Assembly: GCA_944322785.1 (NCBI GenBank)
Contig: CALUPW010000002.1
Span: forward strand, 186,001-250,000
Reading direction: 5' to 3'
Length of the DNA: 64,000 nucleotides
From: Candidatus Gastranaerophilales bacterium
GTDB lineage: Bacteria; Cyanobacteriota; Vampirovibrionia; Gastranaerophilales; Gastranaerophilaceae
A model generated the notes under the pieces. The model was not told the DNA's origin. It made no database searches and worked only from the letters and a program-made list of their open reading frames with translations. A program made the position numbers and the translations under genes. How positions within the stretch are numbered: position 1 is the first letter of the stretch; each line of letters begins with the position of its first letter. Below are positions 53,369 through 61,930 of this stretch, in pieces.

Positions 53369-54109
53369 ATGGGACAAAAAACACATCCAACCGGATTTAG
53401 AGTAGGCATTATTCAACCTTGGGCAAGCACATGGTATGCCAAGTTTAAAGAATATCGCCAATTTGTGAAAGAAGACGATAAAATCAGAAAATTCGTCAAG
53501 AAAAAATTATACACAGCCGGTGTATCAAAAATTAAAATTGCAAGAAAATCTCAAAATATTACAATAACCGTTGTAACAGCAAAACCCGGTATTGTAGTAG
53601 GCAGAGGCGGACAAGGTATAGAAGAACTTAAACAGGAAGTTTCAAAATATATCGGCAAACCCGTTACAATAAATGTAGTTGAAGTTGCAAGAATTGATAT
53701 TGATGCACAACTGGTTGCAGAACAAATAGCTCAACAATTGGAAAAACGTGTTGCATTCAGACGTGCAATGAAGCAGGCAATGCAGCGTACAATGAGAGCG
53801 GGCGCACAAGGTATCAAAGTTATGGTATCAGGACGTTTGGGCGGTGCAGAAATTGCTCGTTCAGAATGGGCTAAAGAAGGCAGAATTCCGCTTCAAACAT
53901 TACGTGCAGACGTTGATTACGGTTTTACCGAAGCAGATACGATTATGGGTAAAATCGGTGTTAAGGTTTGGATTTTCAAAGGTATATTAATGCCGGGTGA
54001 AAAAGCAGACCAAAATATCAAAGCTAAAAACGAAAAAGGCGGCTCAGAAAAAGGTATGAGACGTCCGAAACGCAACAGAGCAGCAGCAAGCGAAGCTGCG
54101 GCCGAATAA
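53369..54109 (+). CDS. rpsC: 30S ribosomal protein S3
   Basis: mRNA-entry protein with helicase role. 246 aa; start [22 protein letters not shown] motif [20 protein letters not shown] and S3 signature around [20 protein letters not shown]. The C-terminal 30 residues are Lys/Arg/Ala-rich ([16 protein letters not shown]). 24 bp after rplV. Confidence 0.98.
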   Translation: MGQKTHPTGFRVGIIQPWASTWYAKFKEYRQFVKEDDKIRKFVKKKLYTAGVSKIKIARKSQNITITVVTAKPGIVVGRGGQGIEELKQEVSKYIGKPVTINVVEVARIDIDAQLVAEQIAQQLEKRVAFRRAMKQAMQRTMRAGAQGIKVMVSGRLGGAEIARSEWAKEGRIPLQTLRADVDYGFTEADTIMGKIGVKVWIFKGILMPGEKADQNIKAKNEKGGSEKGMRRPKRNRAAASEAAAE

Positions 54110-54143
54110 CCGAAGGTATATAATAACAATAGGAGCAAATATA

Positions 54144-54566
54144 ATGTTACAGCCTAAAAAAACTAAATACCGCAAAATGATGAAAGGCAGAATGAAAGGT
54201 ACCGAAACAAGAGGTACAAAACTTGAATTCGGCGGTTATGCATTGCAAGCTGTAGAACCCGGCTGGATAACAAGCCGTCAAATCGAGGCAGCCCGTCGTG
54301 CAATGACCCGTGAAATCAAACGTGGCGGTAATGTTTGGATTAAAATATTTCCGGATAAACCGATTACGGCAAAACCGGCTGAAACTCGTATGGGTTCAGG
54401 AAAAGGAAACTTAGAATACTGGGTTGCGGTTGTAAAACCGAACAGAATTCTTTTTGAACTTGACTATTTTGACAGAAGTGTAGCAGTTCATGCATTGGAA
54501 CTTGCAGCTCAAAAACTTCCGATAAAAGTTAAAGTTGTAGAAAAAGCACAAACAGAAACAAAATAA
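54144..54566 (+). CDS. rplP: 50S ribosomal protein L16
   Basis: A-site tRNA-contact protein. 140 aa; [40 protein letters not shown] and [20 protein letters not shown] with the usual modified-Arg context. SD ATAGGAG. Confidence 0.98.
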   Translation: MLQPKKTKYRKMMKGRMKGTETRGTKLEFGGYALQAVEPGWITSRQIEAARRAMTREIKRGGNVWIKIFPDKPITAKPAETRMGSGKGNLEYWVAVVKPNRILFELDYFDRSVAVHALELAAQKLPIKVKVVEKAQTETK

Positions 54567-54610
54567 GTGTGAGTATAATTTGTATTCACAAAATGAAAAG
54601 GAAATAAACA

Positions 54611-54868
54611 ATGAAATTAGATGAAATGCGCGAAAAAACAGTAGATGAGCTGCAAAGTGCCATAGTTGATTGGAAAAAAGATTTGTTTAACTACAAATTG
54701 CAACTTTCAACTCATAAATTAGAAAATACAGCGTTAATTTCTAAAACAAAAAAACTTATAGCTCAAGCTAAAACTGTAATTAAAGAAAAAACGTCTTGCG
54801 AGCAGAGTGCAAAAGCGACAGTAGGCACGGTGAATGCGAGCAAGCAAGCGGAGGTAGATCATGCCTAA
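54611..54868 (+). CDS. rpmC: 50S ribosomal protein L29 with C-terminal extension
   Basis: Exit-site helical protein. The core ([40 protein letters not shown]) is normal. The 85-aa length exceeds the usual 60-70 because of a Lys/Ala/Thr tail ([20 protein letters not shown]) whose last codons overlap rpsQ by 8 bp; the rpsQ SD GGAGG lies in this tail. Confidence 0.94.
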   Translation: MKLDEMREKTVDELQSAIVDWKKDLFNYKLQLSTHKLENTALISKTKKLIAQAKTVIKEKTSCEQSAKATVGTVNASKQAEVDHA

Positions 54869-55106
54869 AAAAGAAAAACAAGGAATTGTAATCAGTAACA
54901 AAATGGATAAAACGGTCGTTGTAAAAGTTGCAGACTACGAACCGCATCCTAAATACAAAAAGATTATTGAATCAAATAAACACTATAAAGCTCATGATGA
55001 AAACAACATCTGCAGTGAAGGTGATAAGGTTAGAATTATTGAATCAAAACCGAAATCAGCCGACAAACGCTGGACTGTTGTAGAAATTGTTGAAAAAGTC
55101 AGATAG
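54861..55106 (+). CDS. rpsQ: 30S ribosomal protein S17
   Basis: Primary 16S-binding protein. 81 aa; [40 protein letters not shown] and [18 protein letters not shown] are standard. Translationally coupled to rpmC (8-bp overlap). Confidence 0.97.
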   Translation: MPKKEKQGIVISNKMDKTVVVKVADYEPHPKYKKIIESNKHYKAHDENNICSEGDKVRIIESKPKSADKRWTVVEIVEKVR

Positions 55107-55185
55107 TGTCTAAAGGCAGCATTACCACAGAGTAATGAGAGGCCGGATGTAGTAAAGATTACTATAAAAGAAAAAGGAAAATAAA
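55107..55185 (+). other. Gap between rpsQ and rplN with two hairpins
   Basis: CATTAC-CACAGA-GTAATG (about 55121-55138) and TAGTAA-AGA-TTACTA (about 55147-55161), followed by the SD AAAAAGGAA. Confidence 0.5.
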
Positions 55186-55554
55186 ATGATACAACAAGAA
55201 ACAAGATTAGAAGTGGCAGATAATACAGGTGCAAAACAACTGTTATGTATTCGTGTTATGGGCAGCTCTAACAAAAAATTCGCAGCTGTAGGCGACGAAA
55301 TCGTTGCTTCAGTGAAATCAGCAGCACCTAACCAGACAGTAAAATCAGGTGAAGTTGTAAGAGCGGTTGTTGTTAGAACCAAAGCTGACATTAAACGTGA
55401 AGACGGCTCAGTTATCAGATTTGACGAAAACGCTGCAGTTATCATTAACAAAGACGGCAACCCGCGTGGAACCCGTGTTTTCGGTCCTGTAGCCCGTGAA
55501 CTCAGAGATAAAGGATACATGAAAATTGTATCTCTGGCACCGGAAGTTATATAG
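55186..55554 (+). CDS. rplN: 50S ribosomal protein L14
   Basis: Intersubunit-bridge protein. 122 aa; [20 protein letters not shown] and the signature [20 protein letters not shown], followed by [20 protein letters not shown], are intact. Confidence 0.98.
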   Translation: MIQQETRLEVADNTGAKQLLCIRVMGSSNKKFAAVGDEIVASVKSAAPNQTVKSGEVVRAVVVRTKADIKREDGSVIRFDENAAVIINKDGNPRGTRVFGPVARELRDKGYMKIVSLAPEVI

Positions 55555-55662
55555 TGCCAAGCCTGAAAAGGCAAACCAACCTGAAAGGTCGATAACCAAT
55601 TAACAGAACTTACGCCCGATAAACAATTATCGGTAACGTATGAAAAATGGAGAAAACTTAAA
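55555..55662 (+). other. Structured gap between rplN and rplX
   Basis: Three stem-loops: GCC-TGAAAA-GGC (near 55560), CC-TGAAA-GG (near 55580) and a perfect CCGATAA-ACAA-TTATCGG (55616-55633) with possible outer pairs. ATGGAGAAAAC holds the SD. Confidence 0.55.
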
Positions 55663-56001
55663 ATGACAAACAAAAATAAAAAAGGCTTACATGTTAAAAA
55701 CGGTGACAGAGTAATCGTTTTGGCAGGTAAAGACAAAGGCAAAATCGGCAACGTTAAAAAAGCCGATCCTTCAAAGTCAAAAGTGACTGTAGAAGGCGCA
55801 AACATGGTGACAAAAGCCCAAAAACCCCAGCCGATGGCAGGAATTCAGGGCGGTTTAATCAAACTTGAAGCTCCGATGGATGCATCAAATGTTATGATTG
55901 TATGTCCGGCTTGCGAAAAACCGACAAGGATCAAACACGAAATCGTTGACGGCAAAAAAGTGCGTGTTTGTAAAAAATGTGGTGAACAATTAGACGTTTA
56001 A
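55663..56001 (+). CDS. rplX: 50S ribosomal protein L24 with zinc-ribbon-like C-terminus
   Basis: Assembly-initiator protein with KOW motif (VKNGDRVIVLAGKDKGKIGN). The C-terminal part has CPACEKPTRIKH and VRVCKKCGEQLDV, two CxxC pairs suggesting zinc binding, a variant found in part of the L24 family. 112 aa. Confidence 0.97.
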   Translation: MTNKNKKGLHVKNGDRVIVLAGKDKGKIGNVKKADPSKSKVTVEGANMVTKAQKPQPMAGIQGGLIKLEAPMDASNVMIVCPACEKPTRIKHEIVDGKKVRVCKKCGEQLDV

Positions 56002-56031
56002 TAACGTCCAAGAATTAAGGAAAATACGAAA

Positions 56032-56589
56032 ATGACAGTAACTAAGAATTTAAGAACAAAATACAATGAAGAAGTTAAATCAGCATTGAAAGAAAAGTTC
56101 GGATACAAAAACGAAAATGAAATTCCGAAAATTCATAAAATTGTATTAAACATGGGTGTTGGTGAAGCTTCTCACAACTCCAAGATTGCAGAATCAATAC
56201 AGTCGCAATTAACAAAGATTGCCGGACAAAAAGCAGTCGTTACAAAAGCTAAAAAATCTATCGCAACTTACAAATTAAGAGAAGGTATGCCGGTAGGTGC
56301 AATGGCAACTTTGCGTGGCGAAAGAATGTATGACTTTCTTCAAAAACTTATTTGTGTAGTACTTCCCCGTATTCGTGACTTCCGTGGTATCAGCCCGAAA
56401 TCATTTGACGGACGCGGCAACTATACATTAGGCTTGAAAGAACAAGCATTATTCCCTGAAATTACATACGAAGAAGTTGATCTGGTAAAAGGTATGAATA
56501 TATCTATTATCACAACAGCTAAAACCGATGATGAAGCAAGAGAATTGTTGAAATTGCTCGGAATGCCTTTTAAAGGTATGAATAAATAA
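56032..56589 (+). CDS. rplE: 50S ribosomal protein L5
   Basis: 5S-rRNA-binding protein of the central protuberance. 185 aa; [40 protein letters not shown] and [20 protein letters not shown]. 30 bp after rplX. Confidence 0.98.
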   Translation: MTVTKNLRTKYNEEVKSALKEKFGYKNENEIPKIHKIVLNMGVGEASHNSKIAESIQSQLTKIAGQKAVVTKAKKSIATYKLREGMPVGAMATLRGERMYDFLQKLICVVLPRIRDFRGISPKSFDGRGNYTLGLKEQALFPEITYEEVDLVKGMNISIITTAKTDDEARELLKLLGMPFKGMNK

Positions 56590-56652
56590 TTAAAAAGTTG
56601 TCTAGAAATCAGACCAAAGTAAAGAAAACTAAAACTAACAAAGGAGAAATTC

Positions 56653-56859
56653 ATGGCTAAAAAAGCGATGATAAACAAAGAACTAAGACGTGAAGCATTA
56701 GCAGCACAAGGTAAATATCCGAGAGTAAGACTGCACAACAGATGCTCAATCTGCGGCAGACCTCACGGTTATCACAGAGATTTCGGTCTTTGCAGAATTT
56801 GTTTAAGAAAAATGGCACATCAGGGCTTGTTGCCGGGTGTTACAAAAGCAAGCTGGTAG
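56653..56859 (+). CDS. rpsN: 30S ribosomal protein S14 (zinc-binding type Z)
   Basis: Head protein. The zinc form is shown by [20 protein letters not shown] with two CxxC pairs. 68 aa, slightly longer than the usual 61 because of the N-terminal [29 protein letters not shown]. Confidence 0.97.
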   Translation: MAKKAMINKELRREALAAQGKYPRVRLHNRCSICGRPHGYHRDFGLCRICLRKMAHQGLLPGVTKASW

Positions 56860-57013
56860 GCGGATTTTTTGTTAAACTTAGCCAAACGGCATTAGTTTAA
56901 TAACATCACCCTGCTAAACTGCTAAAACTCGTCAAGGCGGCAAGGGCCGAACCGGACAAAATTTGGTAAGTAGCGTCAGAAATATTCTGACAAAAATATA
57001 AAGGAAAATAATT
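56860..57013 (+). other. Gap between rpsN and rpsH with a hairpin
   Basis: 154 bp without a gene. A perfect GTCAGAA-ATA-TTCTGAC hairpin (56975-56991) precedes the rpsH SD (AAAGGAAAA). GGTAAGTAGCG upstream of it resembles AAGTAGCGC in the rpsJ-rplC gap. Confidence 0.5.
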
Positions 57014-57412
57014 ATGTCAATGACAGATCCGATAGCAGATATGCTAACAAGAATCAGAAACGCAAACATGGTATCTCATGAAAAAGTTGAAATGCCATCT
57101 TCAAAATTAAAAGTTGAATTAGCAAAATTGTTAAAAGAAGAAGGATTTATCGCTGATTACGATGTAAAAGAAGTCGGTAAATTCAAAGTGTTATCAATCA
57201 CTCTAAAATATGATGAAAAAAATAAACCGGTTATTACAAAATTGGAAAGAATTTCAAAACCGGGCTTAAGAAACTACTGCAAGGCCAAAAATCTTCCGAA
57301 AGTATTGGGCGGAATGGGCATTGCTATCGTTTCAACAAGCAAAGGTTTATTGACAGACAGAAAAGCAAGAAAAGAAAACATTGGCGGCGAAGTTCTCTGC
57401 TATGTTTACTAA
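57014..57412 (+). CDS. rpsH: 30S ribosomal protein S8
   Basis: 16S central-domain binder and, in E. coli, the spc-operon repressor. 132 aa; [40 protein letters not shown] and GGEVLCYVY at the end are standard. It is followed directly by a strong terminator. Confidence 0.98.
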   Translation: MSMTDPIADMLTRIRNANMVSHEKVEMPSSKLKVELAKLLKEEGFIADYDVKEVGKFKVLSITLKYDEKNKPVITKLERISKPGLRNYCKAKNLPKVLGGMGIAIVSTSKGLLTDRKARKENIGGEVLCYVY

Positions 57413-57429
57413 TCATATATATAAATAAT

Positions 57430-57460
57430 AAAAAAGCACCTTTAAAAGGTGCTTTTTTAT
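57430..57460 (+). terminator. Strong Rho-independent terminator inside the ribosomal cluster
   Basis: A 13-bp stem (57430-57442 with 57446-57458; core AGCACCTT/AAGGTGCT) with loop TAA and a T-run. It lies 18 bp after rpsH and would separate rplF-rplR from the upstream genes. Confidence 0.88.
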
Positions 57461-57488
57461 TGGAATTTTAAAAAATATTAATAATCTG

Positions 57489-57517
57489 TTTACAATCATA
57501 TTATTCTGTGATATCGT
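57489..57517 (+). promoter_or_regulatory. Promoter of rplF-rplR (extended -10 type)
   Basis: TTTACA (57489-57494), 17 bp, TATCGT (57512-57517) preceded by TGA (TG-n extended -10). It follows the terminator by about 30 bp. Confidence 0.55.
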
Positions 57518-57524
57518 ACTGTTT

Positions 57525-57595
57525 GCAGGTGTAATTGGTAGAAAAGCCTGCGGTAAAATCAATCTTAGCCGAAATTTTATGATTTTGCCGGATGT
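57525..57595 (+). other. rplF leader with two hairpins
   Basis: GCAGG...CCTGC (about 57523-57553) and CGGTAAAATC/GATTTTGCCG (about 57552-57594, one G-U pair). They fill the leader between the promoter and the SD AAAGGAG of rplF. A leader regulated by a ribosomal protein is possible. Confidence 0.5.
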
Positions 57596-57620
57596 AGAAA
57601 TATACTAAAAGGAGAAAATT

Positions 57621-58160
57621 ATGTCACGTATTGGTAAAAAACCGATTGAAATTCCGTCAGGTGTAGAAGTTAAAATTGACGGACACGTTGTTACGGCAAA
57701 AGGACCTTTAGGAACAGAATCAGTTACTGTTCGTCCTGAAATAGCCGTTAAAATTGAAGATAATCACATTATCTTATCAAAAGTAGGCGACACACGTGAA
57801 ACAGACGCATTATACGGTCTGTTCAGAACTCTTGTCGCAAACGCAGTTCACGGTGTTAAAGAAGGTTTTGAAAAGAAACTTGAAATTCAGGGTGTAGGTT
57901 ATCGTGCAAATATGGAAGGCAAAAACCTCAATATGGCACTCGGCTATTCTCACCCCGTAATAATTGTTCCGCCGGAAGGCATTACACTTTCTGTTGAAGC
58001 CAACACAAAAATCACCGTAAAAGGTTCAAACAAACAAACCGTTGGTGATGTTGCCGCATTCATCAGATCAAAACGTCCGCCTGAAGTTTACAAAGGCAAA
58101 GGTGTAAGATATGAAGGCGAACACATCAGACGTAAAGCCGGTAAAGCAGGTAAAAAATAA
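57621..58160 (+). CDS. rplF: 50S ribosomal protein L6
   Basis: Sarcin-ricin-loop neighbour. 179 aa; SRIGKKPIEIPSGVEVKIDG, KLEIQGVGYRANMEGKNLNM and C-terminal KGKGVRYEGEHIRRKAGKAG are standard. Apparently first gene of a separate transcript with rplR. Confidence 0.98.
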   Translation: MSRIGKKPIEIPSGVEVKIDGHVVTAKGPLGTESVTVRPEIAVKIEDNHIILSKVGDTRETDALYGLFRTLVANAVHGVKEGFEKKLEIQGVGYRANMEGKNLNMALGYSHPVIIVPPEGITLSVEANTKITVKGSNKQTVGDVAAFIRSKRPPEVYKGKGVRYEGEHIRRKAGKAGKK

Positions 58161-58229
58161 TAAATAAAATAAAGCCCAGATGAACCCTTGATACGGTTTT
58201 CAAGAAGGTTCGGGTGAAAGGAGATAAAA

Positions 58230-58598
58230 ATGATTAAACAAGAAATAAGAAAACCGAAAATTCAAAAAAGACACAAAACAATCAGACTTAAAGTTGAAGG
58301 AACTGCAGAATTCCCGAGACTTGCAGTTTACAGAAGTACAAAACATATTTATGCACAATTGATTGATGATGAAAATCATGTAACTTTGGCATCAGCTTCA
58401 TCAAATGACAAAGAACTTAAAGAACAGCTTAAACACGGCGGAAACGTTGAAGCTGCAAAAGTTGTAGGTGAAGCAATCGCAAAAAAAGCTAAAGCAAAAG
58501 GTATTGAATGTGTAGTATTTGATCGTGGCGGATTTTTATATCACGGTCGTGTTGCGGCTCTTGCTGATGCTGCAAGAGAAGCAGGTCTGATGTTTTAA
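58230..58598 (+). CDS. rplR: 50S ribosomal protein L18
   Basis: 5S rRNA binder. 122 aa; the C-terminal [20 protein letters not shown] and REAGLMF are diagnostic. SD GAAAGGAG. Normally followed by rpsE, rpmD, rplO and secY; here the cluster stops at a terminator and a minus-strand gene, so the rest must be elsewhere. Confidence 0.98.
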   Translation: MIKQEIRKPKIQKRHKTIRLKVEGTAEFPRLAVYRSTKHIYAQLIDDENHVTLASASSNDKELKEQLKHGGNVEAAKVVGEAIAKKAKAKGIECVVFDRGGFLYHGRVAALADAAREAGLMF

Positions 58599-58627
58599 TA
58601 GACACAAAATATAACTATCAAAAGGAA

Positions 58628-58656
58628 AACAGGCGTCTTAATTTAAGACGTCTGTT
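58628..58656 (+). terminator. Terminator after rplR
   Basis: AACAGGCGTCTTA pairs with TAAGACGTCTGTT (one G-U) around ATT, followed by TGTATG. It marks the end of the ribosomal cluster and also faces the convergent gene at 58686. Confidence 0.7.
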
Positions 58657-58685
58657 TGTATGTAAGTACAATTTTTAATTATTTT

Positions 58686-59315
58686 TTAAAATCTGAAACC
58701 GATTCCGGCTTCACCATATGTTGAGCCGTCACTCAGAAAACATTTCCCATTGAAATAGAGTTGATGGCCTTTGTCATTGACTGTTTTGGCGTATTCAGCT
58801 CGTGTACCTATAAACGGTTTAATTTTATTTAATTTACCATATTCAATGGCATTGTTGTCAGCATTTAATTTAGCTTCATTATAAAAATCGGCACCTCCCA
58901 TTAATGAAACGCTCAACTTTCTGTCTTCGTCACAGCAGAGATTTCGTGAAAATCCGACTTCCAAACCAGCCTTTAGTGATTGGTTCGGATCAATTTCTGT
59001 TGAATAAGTCACTGTATTCCCTGAAATCGTTGCGACTTCAATTCCGGAATCTCCGAATGCTTTTGCATAATCTGCCATCAAACCTACATTGTACTGCGTG
59101 CAGTTTTGTTTGCCGAATTCAATACCTGCATAAGCTCCGGCATTCACCCCGTGTCCGTTTCCGATAAGTCCTGCCGCATTACCTGATAGTTTGTAGCCGA
59201 TATTGTCGTTACTGAAATCTCCTTTTAAAGTACCTTCAAGACCTACTTTTCCGTAGTCACGTGTTCCAAATCGAGCATAACCTGCATTAATTCCGATGTT
59301 TCCATAATCACCCAT
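58686..59315 (-). CDS. Beta-barrel-like repeat protein without a signal peptide (209 aa)
   Basis: Not assigned to a known family. It is Gly/Tyr/Asn-rich with alternating hydrophobic patterns (VNAGAYAGIEFGKQN, YGEAGIGFRF) and a terminal Phe, as in outer-membrane beta-barrels. It starts MGDYGNIGINAGYARFG, with no Sec signal. A strand pair with FSRNLCCDED holds two Cys. AAAGGAG precedes the ATG, and a TACTTTATATATTA motif lies about 40 bp upstream. Either a non-classically exported barrel or a soluble beta-rich protein. Confidence 0.65.
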   Translation of the reverse strand: MGDYGNIGINAGYARFGTRDYGKVGLEGTLKGDFSNDNIGYKLSGNAAGLIGNGHGVNAGAYAGIEFGKQNCTQYNVGLMADYAKAFGDSGIEVATISGNTVTYSTEIDPNQSLKAGLEVGFSRNLCCDEDRKLSVSLMGGADFYNEAKLNADNNAIEYGKLNKIKPFIGTRAEYAKTVNDKGHQLYFNGKCFLSDGSTYGEAGIGFRF

Positions 59316-59352
59316 GTTTAATCTCCTTTAAAATTTTCCCCAAAGTGTTTAC

Positions 59353-59371
59353 TAATATATAAAGTATTTTT
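59353..59371 (-). promoter_or_regulatory. TACTTTATATATTA promoter-like motif
   Basis: On the minus strand AAAAATACTTTATATATTA lies about 40 bp upstream of the start at 59315. It is identical to the lptB motif over AATACTTTATATATTAGT. Confidence 0.55.
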
Positions 59372-59491
59372 TAGTTTCATAATTGCCATGTTTTTGTTAA
59401 AAGGATTTACATTTGTTAATATTAAAAAATAATTAATTAATTAAGAAATCGTCAAGTTTTGTATTATCATTAGAATAGAGGTAATTTGAAT

Positions 59492-60541
59492 ATGGAATAC
59501 AAAGATTATTATGAAATACTCGGTGTAAAACGGGATGCAGGGGATTCTGAAATCAAATCCGCCTACCGTAAACTTGCCCGTAAATACCACCCGGATGTAA
59601 ATAAAACAAAAGAAGCTGAAAGCAAATTTAAAGATATTAACGAAGCCTACGAAGTTTTGTCAGATAAGGCAAAACGCCAAAGATACGATAGTCTTGGCGC
59701 AAACTGGCAGGGCGGTCAAAGTTATACTCCGCCTCCGGGGTTTGAACAATTCGGATTCGGCGGCAACGGCGGAAATTATCAAAGTTTTAGCTTTAACGGC
59801 GAAGATTTGGGAGGTTTTTCCGACTTTTTCAGTTCACTGTTCGGAGATATGATGATGGGCGGAGCTTCTGCCGGACGAAATGCCGGAGGCTTTAACAGTT
59901 TTGACTTTGGAGGTGCTCAACGGGCACAATCTTCAAGAACTTCACGCCGTCAAAGCCAGCCTAAAACAGAAAATCTTGATATGACTAAAAATTTGAATAT
60001 AACATTAGATGATATATTCTCTCAAAAACCTATAACAGTGAGATTTTCGAATATGAAGCGCTGTAACCAGTGTCCGGCAGGCGGCGGTTACTGTTCTGCC
60101 TGCGGCGGAACCGGAATTATAAATGAGCAAAAGTCTATAAAAGTAAAACTTCCGCCTGAGGTTAAACAGGGACAGAAAATAAGGGTTAAAGGCGAAGGCA
60201 AAGCTGATGAATACGGAAATAAAGGCGATTTATATTTAATTATAAACATAACAGACAATGAATATCAGGTTGACGGGTACGATTTGACTAAAGATGTCGA
60301 AATTACACCTCCTGAAGCTGTTCTTGGAACCAAAAAAGAAATTAAAACACTTCATGGTAATATCAACATAAAAATTCCGCCGAAAACGTCATCAGGGCAA
60401 ATGCTGCGCTTAAAAGAGCTCGGACTTCCGAAAAAAGGCGGGGGGTACGGTAACTTAAACGCAAGAATAAAAATTGTTCTGCCTAAAAATTTGACTGACA
60501 GACAAATTGAACTATACAAACAGCTTCAGCAATTAAGTTAA
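59492..60541 (+). CDS. DnaJ/CbpA-like J-domain co-chaperone with reduced zinc centre
   Basis: Hsp70 co-chaperone. Residues 4-66 form a J-domain with HPD in [14 protein letters not shown] Gly/Phe/Ser-rich linker (about 75-160) follows. The C-terminal client-binding domains include [20 protein letters not shown] and [20 protein letters not shown]. Between them [18 protein letters not shown] holds two CxxC pairs instead of the four CxxCxGxG repeats of DnaJ, so the zinc centre is reduced. ATG 59492 has AGAGG 9-10 nt upstream; TTG 59486 is less likely. 349 aa. Probably a specialised co-chaperone rather than the main DnaJ. Confidence 0.9.
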   Translation: MEYKDYYEILGVKRDAGDSEIKSAYRKLARKYHPDVNKTKEAESKFKDINEAYEVLSDKAKRQRYDSLGANWQGGQSYTPPPGFEQFGFGGNGGNYQSFSFNGEDLGGFSDFFSSLFGDMMMGGASAGRNAGGFNSFDFGGAQRAQSSRTSRRQSQPKTENLDMTKNLNITLDDIFSQKPITVRFSNMKRCNQCPAGGGYCSACGGTGIINEQKSIKVKLPPEVKQGQKIRVKGEGKADEYGNKGDLYLIINITDNEYQVDGYDLTKDVEITPPEAVLGTKKEIKTLHGNINIKIPPKTSSGQMLRLKELGLPKKGGGYGNLNARIKIVLPKNLTDRQIELYKQLQQLS

Positions 60542-60654
60542 TACAGCAATCACGAAAGGTTGCAAAATCCGTTAATATTGTTGAAATAGAAGATTAATTT
60601 TAAAATATTAAGTATTGTAACAAAAAGTCATATTGTTGAAATCCTGAAATCTCT

Positions 60655-60674
60655 GAATACTTTATATGTATAAG
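60655..60674 (+). promoter_or_regulatory. TACTTTATATGTATAA promoter-like motif
   Basis: GAATACTTTATATGTATAAG lies 29-48 bp upstream of ATG 60703 and matches the motif before 45485 except one base in the core. Confidence 0.5.
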
Positions 60675-60702
60675 AGAGTAAATAAAAATAAGGAGAGATG
60701 AT

Positions 60703-61029
60703 ATGACTTTTTTAGCAATTGATTCACAAAAGAGCTTGTTTACTTTGCAAAAAAGCCAATTACAGTTTGAACAGGCATTAATCATGAATCAGGCTAACTG
60801 GCTTGCGCAAGAAATGGGAGCAAGAGCAGAAGAAATCAGCGCTACTGACGGCGATATTGACAATGACCCGTATTACATTACATTGCAAAAGCAGGAAGAA
60901 TACCTGACCACACGACAGAATACACTTGATACACAAATTTCGCTGCTTGATAACGAAATCGCAAGTATGAAGACAATGGTTCAAAACAATATCAAGTCAA
61001 GCTGCAGTTTGAACTTAATCGGCGGTTAG
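60703..61029 (+). CDS. Minimal coiled-coil protein related to the MG-x-x-ASQARLL family (108 aa)
   Basis: Function unknown. The C-terminal segment TRQNTLDTQISLLDNEIASM followed by KTMVQNNIKS matches the LDTE-x-x-L-x-x-E-x-x-x-x-K...KN pattern at the ends of the proteins at 28662 and 30729. The N-terminus (FLAIDSQKSLFTLQKSQLQF) also carries an SQ-x-x-L element. It lacks any middle domain, so it looks like the minimal form of the family. SD AAGGAGAG. Not predicted to have a signal peptide. Confidence 0.7.
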   Translation: MTFLAIDSQKSLFTLQKSQLQFEQALIMNQANWLAQEMGARAEEISATDGDIDNDPYYITLQKQEEYLTTRQNTLDTQISLLDNEIASMKTMVQNNIKSSCSLNLIGG

Positions 61030-61084
61030 GTTTAACTGAGGTAAAAATCCGCTGGTTATACAACTGGTTTTGTATAGATTTGTA

Positions 61085-61924
61085 TTACAAACCATTTTTT
61101 TCAAAAAGTTCCACGGTGTTTGACATCAGCATGGCAATTGTCATAGGTCCGACACCGCCGGGAACGGGTGAAATATATGATGTTAATGGTGCAGCATCAG
61201 CAAAATCCACATCACCTCTGGTTTTACCGTTTTCATCTTTAAAAATTCCAACATCAACCACAACACAATTTGGTTTTAACATATTTTTTCCGATAATTTT
61301 TCCCCCTACAGCAGAGATGAGAATATCTGCTGTTTTTGTTATGTCTGCAAGATTTTTAGTATGGCTGTGGCATATTGTGACGGTGGCGTTGCGGTTTAAA
61401 AGCATTTGAGAAAGCGGTTTGCCTACAATGTTTGAGCGGCCGACAATAACGGCATGCTGACCTTCAAGCGGAATTTTATATTCATCAAGAAGCCTGATTA
61501 TTCCTCTTGGCGTGCATGGATAAACATAAGGCTCTTCTCCCCCAAAAAGTCTGCCGAAATTTTGCGGTGTAAATCCGTCAACATCTTTTTCCGGTAAAAT
61601 AGCATCAATAATCCGGTTTTTATTAATATGTTCGGGCAGAGGGAGCTGAACAAGTATAGCTGTAACATTCTTATCGTTATTAAGTTCGTTGATTTTTTCA
61701 AGAAGCTCTTTTTCGGAAACATTTGCCGGATAGTTTATTATGATTGAATTTATCCCGATTTTTTCAGCAGTTTTTTTCTTGTTGTTTACATAAATTTTAC
61801 TTGCAGGGTTATCGCCGGCAAGAATTACGACAAGCGTCGGTTTTTTGTCGAATTTTTCCAGCCTTGTTTTTAATTCATTAAGAATTTTATCTCTTAAACT
61901 TTTCCCGTCTAAAATTACCGTCAT
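61085..61924 (-). CDS. folD: Methylene-THF dehydrogenase / methenyl-THF cyclohydrolase
   Basis: Bifunctional enzyme interconverting 5,10-methylene-THF and 10-formyl-THF. 279 aa; NNKKKTAEKIGI with the catalytic Lys region, VQLPLPEHINKNRIIDAI, DVDGFTPQNFGRLFGG and the NADP-binding IVGRSNIVGKPLSQMLLNRN plus TVTICHSHT. GAGGGGAA precedes the ATG, and it starts 6 bp after the CooC-like gene stops, the last gene of a C1-related run. Confidence 0.96.
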   Translation of the reverse strand: MTVILDGKSLRDKILNELKTRLEKFDKKPTLVVILAGDNPASKIYVNNKKKTAEKIGINSIIINYPANVSEKELLEKINELNNDKNVTAILVQLPLPEHINKNRIIDAILPEKDVDGFTPQNFGRLFGGEEPYVYPCTPRGIIRLLDEYKIPLEGQHAVIVGRSNIVGKPLSQMLLNRNATVTICHSHTKNLADITKTADILISAVGGKIIGKNMLKPNCVVVDVGIFKDENGKTRGDVDFADAAPLTSYISPVPGGVGPMTIAMLMSNTVELFEKNGL

Positions 61925-61930
61925 TTCCCC

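Noticed and set aside
57523-57600. tRNA-Leu-like stretch (AATTGGTAGAAAAGC resembles a D-arm)
   Set aside because: No T-arm (GTTCAA-type) or CCA-compatible acceptor pairing follows, and the sequence folds better as two simple hairpins in the rplF leader.
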